Source of the DNA: Pseudobowmanella zhangzhouensis
Lineage (GTDB): Bacteria; Pseudomonadota; Gammaproteobacteria; Enterobacterales; Alteromonadaceae
Length of the DNA: 64,000 nucleotides
Assembly (NCBI RefSeq): GCF_042662685.1
Contig: NZ_JBHSYO010000007.1
Span: forward strand, 1 to 64,000
Direction of reading: 5' to 3'
The notes below the pieces were generated by a model. The model was not told the origin of the DNA, searched no databases, and was given only the letters and a program-made list of their open reading frames with translations. Every line of letters begins with the position of its first letter. Within the stretch, counting starts at the first letter, position 1. Shown here in pieces: positions 25,441 to 34,732 of this stretch. The position numbers were made by a program, and so were the translations under genes.

Positions 25441-27510
25441 ATGCAGTCAGAAAATCTATTAATTGAAATTGGCACCGAAGAACTGCCACCAAAGTCACTT
25501 GCCGCCCTAGCGACAGCATTAGCAGACAATCTGCAGGCCGAACTGGACGCTGCCGGACTCAGCTACAGTCAAGTCAACTGGCTAGCCTCACCACGCCGTC
25601 TGGCAGTAAAAGTAAGTCAATTAGCCTGGCAGCAAGCAGATAAGACGATTGAAAAGCGTGGTCCTGCCGTTTCTGCCGCATTCGATGCAGAAGGTAATCC
25701 AACCAAAGCCGCGCTGGGTTGGGCCAAAGGTAACGGGATTGAAATCAGTCAGGCTGAGCGTTTATCCACGGATAAAGGCGAATGGTTGGTTTATCAGGCA
25801 TTACAGCAAGGTCAGCCGCTGGATCAGTTGATCGAAGGCATGCTTAGCATTGCCGTTGCAAAATTGCCGGTACCCAAACCAATGCGTTGGGGCAACAACA
25901 AGACACAGTTTATCCGCCCTGTTCATACCCTCACGGTAATGTATGGCGAGCGCGTTTTACCAGCTAGTGTATTGGGAAGGACATCGGCCAATGTGCTAAA
26001 CGGTCATCGATTTCATTCACAAGGGCAAGTTACCCTCAATCATGCCGACCAATATGAAGCCGTACTCGAGCAACAGTATGTTGTTGTTGATTTCGCAGAG
26101 CGTAAAGACATTATTCGGGCGCAGATTGATGCCAAAGCCAAAGAAATTGGCGCAGTAGCCGAGATTCAGGAAGATCTGCTTAACGAAGTGACAGCGTTGG
26201 TTGAGTGGCCGGTGGCGATGCTAGCGGAGTTTGAAGAGTCGTTCCTCGCCGTGCCACAGGAAGCCCTGATTTACACGATGAAGGGTGACCAAAAGTATTT
26301 CCCGCTTTTCGATAACCAGGGCCGCTTAATCAATAAGTTTATTTTTATCAGCAACATTGAAAGTAAAGACCCTATTCAGGTCATCAGTGGCAACGAAAAG
26401 GTTATACGTCCACGTTTGGCCGACGCACAATTTTTCTTTAATACCGATAAGAAGCAGAGCCTGGAAAGCCGGATTGCGACGTTAGGTACTGTGGTGTTCC
26501 AGCAAAAACTGGGCACATTAAAAGACAAATCAGAACGTATTGCAGAATTGGCTGGTTTTATTGCCGAGCAACTCGGTGCTGACGTTCAGCAGGCCAAACG
26601 TGCCGGTTTGCTGAGTAAAACCGATCTGATGACCAATATGGTCATGGAATTCCCGGATGTGCAGGGTGTGATGGGCATGCATTATGCCTATCACGACGGC
26701 GAACCGGAAAACGTTGCCAATGCACTAAACGAACAGTATATGCCGCGTTTCGCCGGCGATGCATTACCGCAAAATCCTATCAGCTGCGCGGTCGCGCTAG
26801 CCGATAAACTGGACACCCTGGTTGGTATCATGGGTATTGGCATGTTACCCAAAGGCGATAAAGATCCTTTTGCCTTGCGACGTGCTGCCATAGGTACACT
26901 GCGCGTTATTGCCGAAAGCAAATTACCATTGGATTTACAGGTTCTAATCGCCAAAGCAGCGTCGTTATTGACGGATAAGCTCAGCAATCAAACCGTTGAA
27001 CAGGACGTTCTGGAGTTCTTGCTAGGTCGTCTGCGGGCGTTGTATCAGGAGCAAGGGATTACAGTAGATGTAATTCAGGCTGTGTTGGCTCGTAAACCTA
27101 CTCAACCAACAGACTTCGCTGCGCGAATTTTTGCGGTAAGCCACTTCAAGTCATTAGCAGGCGCAGAAGCATTGGCAGCAGCCAATAAGCGCGTATCCAA
27201 CATTCTTAGTAAGAATGCGTCAGACGTATCAGAAGGCTGGCAGTTATCTTTGCTACAAGAAGACGCAGAGATAGCGCTTGGAGAAGCCTTACAAGCCGTA
27301 AAAGGGCGTACAGCACCTGCGGTAGCCAGTAACGATTACCAGCAAGTATTAACCGAACTTGCCACGTTGCGCGAAGAGGTAGACGCGTTTTTTGATCAGG
27401 TAATGGTCATGGCTGATGACGCTGAACTGCGGAAAAATCGACTGGGTCTGTTAAATGATTTACAGCAACAATTCCTTCAGGTTGCTGATATCGCCTTGTT
27501 AAATCAATAA
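25441..27510 (+). CDS. glyS: Glycyl-tRNA synthetase beta subunit
   Basis: A 689-residue tRNA-binding subunit (E. coli 689). It begins with the typical LLIEIGTEELPPKSL and has an HD-like domain and a C-terminal DALR-type anticodon-binding part (LREEVDAFFDQVMVM...LLNDL). Needed with GlyQ for Gly-tRNA(Gly). It is followed after 16 bases by a lipoprotein gene in the same direction. Confidence 0.97.
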   Translation: MQSENLLIEIGTEELPPKSLAALATALADNLQAELDAAGLSYSQVNWLASPRRLAVKVSQLAWQQADKTIEKRGPAVSAAFDAEGNPTKAALGWAKGNGIEISQAERLSTDKGEWLVYQALQQGQPLDQLIEGMLSIAVAKLPVPKPMRWGNNKTQFIRPVHTLTVMYGERVLPASVLGRTSANVLNGHRFHSQGQVTLNHADQYEAVLEQQYVVVDFAERKDIIRAQIDAKAKEIGAVAEIQEDLLNEVTALVEWPVAMLAEFEESFLAVPQEALIYTMKGDQKYFPLFDNQGRLINKFIFISNIESKDPIQVISGNEKVIRPRLADAQFFFNTDKKQSLESRIATLGTVVFQQKLGTLKDKSERIAELAGFIAEQLGADVQQAKRAGLLSKTDLMTNMVMEFPDVQGVMGMHYAYHDGEPENVANALNEQYMPRFAGDALPQNPISCAVALADKLDTLVGIMGIGMLPKGDKDPFALRRAAIGTLRVIAESKLPLDLQVLIAKAASLLTDKLSNQTVEQDVLEFLLGRLRALYQEQGITVDVIQAVLARKPTQPTDFAARIFAVSHFKSLAGAEALAAANKRVSNILSKNASDVSEGWQLSLLQEDAEIALGEALQAVKGRTAPAVASNDYQQVLTELATLREEVDAFFDQVMVMADDAELRKNRLGLLNDLQQQFLQVADIALLNQ

Positions 27511-27526
27511 GAAGCAGGATAACCCG

Positions 27527-27967
27527 TTGTTTAAACGTTTATTACCAGCCACATTGGCATTAATGCTAAGTGGCTGTAGTACCCCAATTAAGAATTACCT
27601 CGAAATGACCCCGAGACCGGACTACGCAAATATGTATCTGGTCGGTAATTTTACCTGGTGGGAAGTCGATAATAAGTATCAATTGGTCAATGAGTTCGGA
27701 TATCGCTACGTAGCAGATGCACAACTGATAGCCGATGGACAGCCTTACGAATTTAAGTTCATCGATAAGGGCTGGAGCGCCGGTACGAACTGCGGTTACG
27801 CCTTCGAAAATAAAGATAAAACCTTGTACGAAGGTCAGTGGGTAAACGCCAACTGTTTTTCTGGTTTCGAAAATTTCCAGTTTACCCCGGAAAAATCAGG
27901 CAAGTTCCGTTTCGTTATCGACTTTCAGGACAGCGAATATCCGCGCGTCACAGTAAACCGCTTGTAA
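27527..27967 (+). CDS. Small lipoprotein with a carbohydrate-module-like beta fold
   Basis: A 146-residue protein with a TTG start and a lipoprotein signal (lipobox LSGC, Cys17). The +2 residue is Ser, so outer-membrane sorting is likely. The rest is a single small beta domain: YLVGNFTWWE, then GQPYEFKFIDKGWSAG, then FRFVIDFQ. This order resembles the Ig-like modules of the AMPK/pullulanase (CBM48/X25-like) type, in which aromatic residues bind glycans. That likeness is by eye only. Two cysteines (in NCGYAF and NCFSGF) could form a disulfide. Downstream of glyS, with a terminator after it; the function is unknown. Confidence 0.75.
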   Translation: MFKRLLPATLALMLSGCSTPIKNYLEMTPRPDYANMYLVGNFTWWEVDNKYQLVNEFGYRYVADAQLIADGQPYEFKFIDKGWSAGTNCGYAFENKDKTLYEGQWVNANCFSGFENFQFTPEKSGKFRFVIDFQDSEYPRVTVNRL

Positions 27968-28010
27968 GTAACGCTTCACCAACGGATTGGACTTCCCGAA
28001 ATTCAACTAT

Positions 28011-28038
28011 AAAAAAAGAGGCGTTTGCCTCTTTTTTT
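28011..28038. terminator. Bidirectional terminator between the lipoprotein gene and gyrB
   Basis: A 12-bp stem of A7GAGGC and GCCTCT7 type (28011-28022 with 28027-28038), loop GTTT. The A/T arms give a U-tract for both the rightward lipoprotein transcript and the leftward gyrB transcript. Confidence 0.93.
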
Positions 28039-28055
28039 ATTTAATTATCAAATAG

Positions 28056-30476
28056 TTACACATCAAGGTTAGCTACTCGCAGTGCATTTTCTTCAATAAA
28101 TGCTCGGCGAGGTTCTACCTGATCACCCATCAAGGTGGTAAATAACTGATCAGCGCCGATTGCGTCTTCGATAGTGACTTGCAGCATACGGCGGCTAGCG
28201 GGATCCATGGTAGTCTCCCACAATTGCTCAGGGTTCATTTCACCCAGACCTTTATAGCGCTGGATATACTGACCTTTCTTAGACTCTGCCATCAACCAAT
28301 CCAATGCTTGTGCAAAGGATTCAACTTCCAGAGTCTTTTCGCCACGCTTGATGTAACCACCCTCTTCAATTAAGCCGTTGATAACCTGATTTAGTTCTTT
28401 CAGGCGACCATATTCGCTTGAATCGACAAAATCTGCATCGAGGTTATAGGTGCTGTCGATACCATGTTGGCGGATCGTAATAGCCAGAACATATCCACCA
28501 CGTTCCATATCGTCATTAATATCGAAACGATAGGAAGCACCATCCACTTCATGCTCACTCAGCGCAGCAACTAAATGCTCACCCATTTCAGTTAGCTTGG
28601 CCTTATCTTTTAAATGGGCTTTATCTAACACAGGTGTATATACCAAACGAGTTAACAGATTGCGTGGCATCATGCGGCTGATACGCTCGATCAGATTCAT
28701 CGTTGACTGGAACTGACGAACCATTTGCTCTAGCGCAGCACCACTAATTCCTGGCGCATCTGCATTGACATGCAGGCTGGCTCCCTCAAGTGCAATATTT
28801 GTTAAGTGCGCAGTGAGTGCCGCGTCATCTTTAAGATACTGCTCTTGTTTACCTTTCTTGATCTTGTACAGAGGCGGCTGGGCGATATAGACGTAGCCAC
28901 GCTCGATAATTTCAGGCATTTGACGATAGAAGAAGGTCAGCAGCAAAGTACGAATGTGAGAACCATCCACATCCGCATCCGTCATAATAATGATGCTGTG
29001 GTAGCGCAATTTTTCAGGGTCATATTCATCGCGACCAATGCCACAACCTAATGCAGTAATCAGAGTGGCCACTTCCTGTGAAGACAGCATTTTGTCGAAG
29101 CGGGCCTTTTCAACGTTGAGGATCTTACCTTTCAGAGGCAAAATCGCCTGATTTTTTCGATTTCGGCCTTGTTTGGCAGAGCCACCGGCCGAGTCCCCTT
29201 CCACTATGTACAGTTCAGATAAGCTTGGATCTTTTTCCTGACAATCTGCCAACTTACCTGGTAATCCGGCAAGGTCTAATGCACCTTTGCGTCGAGTCAT
29301 TTCACGGGCACGACGTGCTGCTTCACGGGCGCGAGCGGCATCAATTATTTTACCCACGATGACCTTCGCATCGCCCGGGTTTTCCAGTAAAAACTCATGC
29401 AGTCTCTCAGCCATGACAGTTTCTACCGCAGATTTCACTTCAGAAGACACCAGCTTATCTTTGGTCTGAGAAGAGAACTTAGGATCAGGAACCTTAACAG
29501 AAATGACAGCTGTTAAACCTTCGCGAGCATCATCCCCACTGGTAGCCGCTTTATCCTTCTTATTTAAACCTTCCTTCTCCATAAAGGTATTCAGGGTTCG
29601 GGTAAGGGCTGCTCGGAAACCGGCTAAGTGAGTACCGCCGTCACGTTGAGGAATGTTGTTGGTAAAACAGAAAATATTCTCCTGGAAGCCATCATTCCAC
29701 TGCATTGCAACTTCTACAGAAATGCCATCTTCTCGCTCATTAGCGAAGTGGAAGGCTTTTTGGTGCACAGGTGTTTTATTCTGATTGAGGTACTGAACAA
29801 AAGCCTGAATACCTCCCTCATATTTGAATTGATCTTGCTTACCATCACGCTCATCGGTCAATAGAATAGAGACGCCAGAGTTCAGGAAAGATAATTCACG
29901 CAAGCGTTTAGCAAGAATATCGTAATGGAATTCTATGTTGGTAAAAGTCTGCGCACTTGGCCAGAAACGCACGCGCGTACCCGTTGATTCAGTTGTACCA
30001 GTCACGGCCAATGGCGCTTGTGGTTCGCCAATACGATACTCTTGTTCGTGCACCTGACCTTTACGTTTAATGCGTAATTGCAGCTTCTCAGACAGTGCGT
30101 TAACAACTGATACACCTACACCGTGCAGACCGCCAGATACTTTGTAAGAGTTGTCATCAAATTTACCCCCGGCGTGCAGAACAGTCATAATAACTTCCGC
30201 AGCAGAGACACCCTCTTCCGGGTGTAAGTCAGTCGGAATACCACGACCATCGTCTTCTACCGAAACGGAGTTATCATTGTGAATGGTAACTTTGATTTGG
30301 CTGCAGTAACCCGCTAACGCTTCATCGATGGAGTTGTCGACAACTTCGAACACCATATGGTGCAAGCCGGTACCATCATCTGTATCACCGATATACATAC
30401 CCGGACGCTTACGTACCGCGTCCAGCCCTTTCAATACCTTGATACTGGATGAATCATAATTACTTTGTTCAGCCAT
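28056..30476 (-). CDS. gyrB: DNA gyrase subunit B
   Basis: An 806-residue ATPase subunit of gyrase (E. coli 804). The GHKL ATPase has EVVDNSIDEALAGYC and DDGRGIPTD; the Toprim domain has the EGDSAGGSAKQGRN signature; the C-terminal part includes the YIQRYKGLGEMNPEQLW stretch. It introduces negative supercoils with GyrA, which is not in the window. The start overlaps the recF stop by 8 bases. Last gene of dnaA-dnaN-recF-gyrB. Confidence 0.98.
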   Translation of the reverse strand: MAEQSNYDSSSIKVLKGLDAVRKRPGMYIGDTDDGTGLHHMVFEVVDNSIDEALAGYCSQIKVTIHNDNSVSVEDDGRGIPTDLHPEEGVSAAEVIMTVLHAGGKFDDNSYKVSGGLHGVGVSVVNALSEKLQLRIKRKGQVHEQEYRIGEPQAPLAVTGTTESTGTRVRFWPSAQTFTNIEFHYDILAKRLRELSFLNSGVSILLTDERDGKQDQFKYEGGIQAFVQYLNQNKTPVHQKAFHFANEREDGISVEVAMQWNDGFQENIFCFTNNIPQRDGGTHLAGFRAALTRTLNTFMEKEGLNKKDKAATSGDDAREGLTAVISVKVPDPKFSSQTKDKLVSSEVKSAVETVMAERLHEFLLENPGDAKVIVGKIIDAARAREAARRAREMTRRKGALDLAGLPGKLADCQEKDPSLSELYIVEGDSAGGSAKQGRNRKNQAILPLKGKILNVEKARFDKMLSSQEVATLITALGCGIGRDEYDPEKLRYHSIIIMTDADVDGSHIRTLLLTFFYRQMPEIIERGYVYIAQPPLYKIKKGKQEQYLKDDAALTAHLTNIALEGASLHVNADAPGISGAALEQMVRQFQSTMNLIERISRMMPRNLLTRLVYTPVLDKAHLKDKAKLTEMGEHLVAALSEHEVDGASYRFDINDDMERGGYVLAITIRQHGIDSTYNLDADFVDSSEYGRLKELNQVINGLIEEGGYIKRGEKTLEVESFAQALDWLMAESKKGQYIQRYKGLGEMNPEQLWETTMDPASRRMLQVTIEDAIGADQLFTTLMGDQVEPRRAFIEENALRVANLDV

Positions 30477-31575
30477 TTATTATTTTCTCCTCGTTCACGA
30501 TACCTTGTTTCACGTGAAACACTTTTTTATCCACAGACTCTGTCAGTACATCTGTAACCTGATGAACATCTGTAGCGGTAACAAAAATTTGCGCCTCTGC
30601 TTTAAGCAACTCTTGTAAAAATAAGCCTCGTTTGTGCTTATCCAGCTCCGCGCCTATGTCATCTAATAGGAACAAACATCGCTCGCTGTTTTGCTGATAG
30701 AGCAATCGACTTTGCGATAATTGCAACGCGGCTGTTAACACACGCAGTTGTCCTCGAGACAGGATGTCTTGCGCCGACTTCCCATCGGCCTTTATGCGAA
30801 TATCAGCCTTATGAGGGCCAACACTCGTGAATCCATAAGCACGGTCTCGATGACTGTGAGTTGCCAGAGAATCGGCTAAATTTGCATCCTTTTCCCAGCC
30901 TCTATAATACGTGATTTCAAATGAAAACTCAGGTAAGAATTGCGCAATTATGTGGGAAAAGTGTGGTTTTAACTGTTCAACGATCTCTTGGCGTAAGTGG
31001 TCTATGACGCTGCCATACTCGTTCAATTGAGCTAGCCAGAAACCTTCTTGCTGGCTATCCAATTGTCTTGTTTTAAGCATGGCATTGCGCTGCTTAAGTA
31101 CCTGAGAATAGCGCTTGGACAATTCGCTAAAACTGCGTTGTTTCACGTGAAACAATAACCAATCTACAAAGCTACGACGATTACCTGGTGAGCCGGTTAA
31201 CAACTCTGAAGACAGCGGCGTAAAAACCTGCGTCGGCATGCGGCTGGCAAAGTCCAAAATACGATTTAGCTTTTCGCCATCAATACGCATATCGACCTGA
31301 CCATTTCTCTTTCGCTCTAAGCCAACCTTTCGGACGCCACTATGCTGGTCGAATACCCGTGCAAACAATACGAAAGCACTGCTTTCATGGGCTATTAAAT
31401 TTTGATATTTAGAGGTACGAAACGACCGTCCATAACTTACGTAATGGATAGCTTCGAGTAAGCTGGTTTTACCGGAACCATTTTCGCCGACGATAATATT
31501 TAAGCAGGATGCCGGCATCAGCACAGCATCCTGAATATTGCGAAAATATTTTATCTGGACAGCGTCCAGGCGCAT
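30469..31575 (-). CDS. recF: DNA replication and repair protein RecF
   Basis: A 368-residue SMC-like ATPase that helps load RecA at gaps. Walker A GENGSGKT at 30-37, signature SRGQLRVL and Walker B LFLLDDIGAELD are intact. Two perfect parS sites lie inside the coding sequence, both in the same reading phase and both encoding FHVKQ (about residues 142-146 and 353-357). The second falls in the C-terminal tail. It lies 15 bases after dnaN. Confidence 0.97.
   Translation of the reverse strand: MRLDAVQIKYFRNIQDAVLMPASCLNIIVGENGSGKTSLLEAIHYVSYGRSFRTSKYQNLIAHESSAFVLFARVFDQHSGVRKVGLERKRNGQVDMRIDGEKLNRILDFASRMPTQVFTPLSSELLTGSPGNRRSFVDWLLFHVKQRSFSELSKRYSQVLKQRNAMLKTRQLDSQQEGFWLAQLNEYGSVIDHLRQEIVEQLKPHFSHIIAQFLPEFSFEITYYRGWEKDANLADSLATHSHRDRAYGFTSVGPHKADIRIKADGKSAQDILSRGQLRVLTAALQLSQSRLLYQQNSERCLFLLDDIGAELDKHKRGLFLQELLKAEAQIFVTATDVHQVTDVLTESVDKKVFHVKQGIVNEEKIING
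30506..30521. promoter_or_regulatory. parS: parS centromere site 1 (inside recF 3' end)
   Basis: TGTTTCACGTGAAACA, a perfect 16-bp palindrome identical to the universal chromosomal parS bound by ParB. It lies in the last codons of recF, about 12 kb from oriC and about 16 kb from parB. Confidence 0.95.
31139..31154. promoter_or_regulatory. parS: parS centromere site 2 (inside recF)
   Basis: A second perfect TGTTTCACGTGAAACA, 633 bases from the first and in the same codon phase. Two sites at this spacing fit a ParB nucleation cluster close to the origin. Confidence 0.95.
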
Positions 31576-31590
31576 AGGTGTGTCGCTATC

Positions 31591-32694
31591 TTAGAGGCGC
31601 ATTGGCATGATGACGTAGAGTGCTGCGTCATCATCAGAAGCTTCGATTAATGCACTGCTATTGGCATCAGCCAACGAAATCTTGACTTGCTCAGAGCTTA
31701 GCGTATTGAACACGTCCAGCAGGTAAGCGACATTGAAGCCAATCTCGAGAGAATCACCCTGGTAGTTCACATCAACGATTTCTTCGGCTTCTTCCTGCTC
31801 TGGGTTATTTGCAGTGATTTTTAGCTCACCCGATGTCAGATTCAAGCGTACACCACGGAACTTTTCATTAGACAAGATGGCTGCACGGGCAAATGAGTTT
31901 TTGAGTAACCCCTTCTCGGCTATAACTGTCTTATCCCCATCTTTCGGCAGCACACGGCGATAATCCGGGAAGCGGCCATCCACTAATTTACTGGTAAAGA
32001 TAAAATCACTGGAGAACATCCGGATGTGGTTTGCACCAATCTGGATCTTAACCTGCTTGTCACCATCTCCAATTAAACGTTGGATCTCTATCACACCCTT
32101 GCGAGGAATGATCACCTGACGAACCGGTAATGGTGTTTCGGTATACGCCAAGCGACAGAGCGCTAGACGGTGTCCATCGGTCGCAACGGTTCTGATCACA
32201 CCCTCTTCTGTCTCCAACGACATACCGTTCAAATAATAGCGAACGTCTTGCTGAGCCATTGCAAATTGGGTGCTATCAATCAGCTTCTTAAGTTCGGCCT
32301 GAGAAATCTCGAATTCGAGATCACCCTGCCAATCTTCCAGATTTGGATAATCCGATGCAGATAAAGTGGATAAAGTGAAACGGCTTCGACCTGAACGCAA
32401 CAATGCGCGACTGTCCTCAACACTGAACTGAACTTCACTGCCTTCGGGTAAACCACGAACAATATCAAACAGTTTTTTCGCAGGAACCGTGATTTCTCCA
32501 TCCTGATGATCACCTGTCAGAGTGACATTAGAAATGAGTTCAACCTCTAAATCAGTACCAGTCAGCCACAGTGAGCCTTCACTTACCTTGATCAGTACAT
32601 TGGAGAGAATTGGTAAGGTATGACGTCGTTCAACGGCACCGGATACTAACTGAAGCGGTTGTAAAAAGTTTTCCCTGCTAATTGTAAATTTCAT
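31591..32694 (-). CDS. dnaN: DNA polymerase III beta clamp
   Basis: A 367-residue sliding clamp (E. coli 366) with three similar domains; typical start MKFTISRENFLQPLQLVSGAV and C-terminal YVIMPMRL, whose final residues shape the client-binding pocket. It confers processivity on Pol III and receives clamp-binding proteins. It lies 20 bases after dnaA in the dnaA-dnaN-recF-gyrB operon. Confidence 0.98.
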   Translation of the reverse strand: MKFTISRENFLQPLQLVSGAVERRHTLPILSNVLIKVSEGSLWLTGTDLEVELISNVTLTGDHQDGEITVPAKKLFDIVRGLPEGSEVQFSVEDSRALLRSGRSRFTLSTLSASDYPNLEDWQGDLEFEISQAELKKLIDSTQFAMAQQDVRYYLNGMSLETEEGVIRTVATDGHRLALCRLAYTETPLPVRQVIIPRKGVIEIQRLIGDGDKQVKIQIGANHIRMFSSDFIFTSKLVDGRFPDYRRVLPKDGDKTVIAEKGLLKNSFARAAILSNEKFRGVRLNLTSGELKITANNPEQEEAEEIVDVNYQGDSLEIGFNVAYLLDVFNTLSSEQVKISLADANSSALIEASDDDAALYVIMPMRL

Positions 32695-32714
32695 GCGCTT
32701 ACTCTTAATTCTTC

Positions 32715-34073
32715 TTATGACGACAATGTTCGGATCAGGTTTTGATAATCTTCTTTAATATCATGACTTTCTTCGCGTAACTGTTCAATCTTACGACAGG
32801 CATGTAACACTGTTGTATGATCTCGTCCGCCAAAAGCATCGCCTATTTCAGGCAAACTATGATTCGTGAGTTCCTTCGCCAGAGCCATGGCAACCTGACG
32901 TGGACGCGCTACACTGCGGCTACGACGTTTTGACAAAATATCCGCGACTTTGATCTTATAGTATTCAGCCACTGTCTTCTGAATATTGTCAATGGTGACT
33001 AACTTTTCTTGTAACGCGAGTAAATCGCGCAGTGCTTCACGCACAAAATCAATGGTAATAGGTCGGCCGGTAAAGTTAGCGTTCGCGATGACGCGGTTTA
33101 ACGCGCCTTCTAACTCACGTACATTACTGCGCAGGCGCTTAGCGATAAAAAATGCGACCTCGTCTGGCAGATGAATGCGGTTTTCTTGTGCCTTACGCAT
33201 CAGGATCGCCACCCGGGTCTCTAACTCAGGCGGGTCTATCGCCATGGTAAGACCCCAACCGAAACGGGATTTAAGACGATCTTCCACACCCTGAATTTCT
33301 TTAGGATAACGATCTGACGTTAAGATGATCTGCTGATTACCTTCGAGTAGCGAGTTTATCGTATGGAAAAACTCTTCCTGACTACGTTCCTTATTGGCGA
33401 AAAACTGGATGTCATCGATTAGCAACGCATCGAGAGAACGGTAATAACGCTTAAATTCTTCAATCGCATTATTTTGCAGTGATTTGACCATGTCCTGAAC
33501 AAATCGCTCTGAATGCATATACACCACTTTGGCATCTTTCTTTTTCGCCATGATGCCATTACCCACAGCATGCAACAGGTGAGTCTTACCTAAACCTGTC
33601 CCACCGTAGATATACAGAGGGTTAGAACTCTTACTACCGGGATTATTCGCAACCTGAATCGCTGCCGCCTTGGCCATGTGGTTAGACTTACCTTCCACAA
33701 AGTTATCAAACTGATAGTTTGGATTGATATTACTTTTAGGAGGCATCGCCGCCGGCGGTTGCTGGGCAACTGATTGTTCAAACACCCTAGCTGGTTGCTC
33801 CACAGCCTGACGAGTAAACACAGGTGTGACGGGACGCATCGCGCTAACTTCGAAACGCAACGTGGGCGCATTGCCATGGCAGAATTCACGACATAACGAA
33901 CTAATTTGATCAATGTAATTATCTTTGACCCAATCCAGCACAAATCGATTTGGGGCAAACAACACTAACGTGTTGCTGTCCAACTCAGCGCGCAGTGGTC
34001 TTATCCACATGCTAAATTGCTGAGTTGGCAATTCTTGCTGCAGTCGTTCCAGACATTGATTCCAAAGTGACAT
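32715..34073 (-). CDS. dnaA: Chromosomal replication initiator DnaA
   Basis: A 452-residue initiator. Domain I (MSLWNQCLERLQQELP...) is followed by a Pro/Gln-rich linker (about 85-118), the AAA+ domain with Walker A GGTGLGKT (157-164) and Walker B LLIDDIQF (216-223), and the DNA-binding domain IV with GGRDHTTVLHACRKI. The ATG at 34073 is chosen because DnaA proteins of this group start MSLW/MSLSLW; an in-frame ATG five codons upstream is possible. Two consensus DnaA boxes upstream suggest autoregulation. Confidence 0.97.
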   Translation of the reverse strand: MSLWNQCLERLQQELPTQQFSMWIRPLRAELDSNTLVLFAPNRFVLDWVKDNYIDQISSLCREFCHGNAPTLRFEVSAMRPVTPVFTRQAVEQPARVFEQSVAQQPPAAMPPKSNINPNYQFDNFVEGKSNHMAKAAAIQVANNPGSKSSNPLYIYGGTGLGKTHLLHAVGNGIMAKKKDAKVVYMHSERFVQDMVKSLQNNAIEEFKRYYRSLDALLIDDIQFFANKERSQEEFFHTINSLLEGNQQIILTSDRYPKEIQGVEDRLKSRFGWGLTMAIDPPELETRVAILMRKAQENRIHLPDEVAFFIAKRLRSNVRELEGALNRVIANANFTGRPITIDFVREALRDLLALQEKLVTIDNIQKTVAEYYKIKVADILSKRRSRSVARPRQVAMALAKELTNHSLPEIGDAFGGRDHTTVLHACRKIEQLREESHDIKEDYQNLIRTLSS

Positions 34074-34487
34074 AAACGCACGTTCCATCAGGCCTGAACA
34101 TCACTTTCAAGCCAATTTTAATTCTTTTACCGGGGGCCTTTTTTGCTTATTCGTTGCAATGACCATGTATCGTGCCGCGAAGTATTTTTCAGCGGGCAAC
34201 GATTATCGCGCAAATTTATCCACAACTTCAACATTGAATTTAAGCGGATTTATGCTTTCCCCTAAAAAATGATATACACCATTGTTTTATATCAACTTTT
34301 TATCATGAAAGGCGGGTAACAAGAATGGTCAGTTACACTCCGCAATAAATCGTTGTTGGCTAAAAAGTTGGCAAAAACCTTGCTATTAGCGACATTTTCT
34401 GTGGATAAAGAAACCAGTTTTTGCACTTTTATCAACAAGCCACTACTCGATCAGGCAAAAACTCTTATGGATCTGGACGATCAGTCG
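34074..34487. promoter_or_regulatory. dnaA-rpmH divergent intergenic region with DnaA boxes
   Basis: The 510-base gap to rpmH contains no gene. It holds two perfect DnaA boxes in opposite orientation, TTATCCACA (34216-34224) and TGTGGATAA (34400-34408), near-matches such as TTATCAACA (about 34437), AT-rich stretches and three GATC sites (34449, 34470, 34479). This fits dnaA autoregulation. In Pseudomonas the same gap is the origin, so a replication role cannot be excluded, but the GATC-dense region at 42453-43045 is the better oriC. Confidence 0.65.
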
Positions 34488-34516
34488 TTGACAACGTGCC
34501 TTACTCTCTTTAGAAT
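34488..34516 (+). promoter_or_regulatory. Strong sigma-70 promoter of rpmH
   Basis: TTGACA (34488-34493), 17-base spacer, TAGAAT (34511-34516): a near-consensus promoter 68 bases upstream of the rpmH ATG, heading the rpmH-rnpA-yidD-yidC transcript. Confidence 0.85.
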
Positions 34517-34583
34517 TCGCCGTCCTTTTTGAGCGGTTATCGTTCAATAAGTTGTAATTAACCTTTAAGCGGCGGACCCGGTA

Positions 34584-34718
34584 ATGAAAAGAACATTTCA
34601 ACCAAGCAACTTAAAGCGTAAACGTTCACATGGTTTTCGTGCGCGCATGGCGACTAAAAATGGCCGTAAGGTTCTCGCTCGTCGTCGTGCCAAAGGCCGT
34701 GCTCGTTTATCTGCCTAA
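34584..34718 (+). CDS. rpmH: 50S ribosomal protein L34
   Basis: A 44-residue, highly basic protein: MKRTFQPSNLKRKRSHGFR at the start and ending RARLSA, the classic L34 sequence. It binds 23S rRNA in the large subunit. It opens the rpmH-rnpA-yidD-yidC cluster and diverges from dnaA, as in most bacteria. The GTAATG start context has only a weak ribosome site (GGCGGA about 10 bases upstream). Confidence 0.98.
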   Translation: MKRTFQPSNLKRKRSHGFRARMATKNGRKVLARRRAKGRARLSA

Positions 34719-34732
34719 GTACATATATCGAA

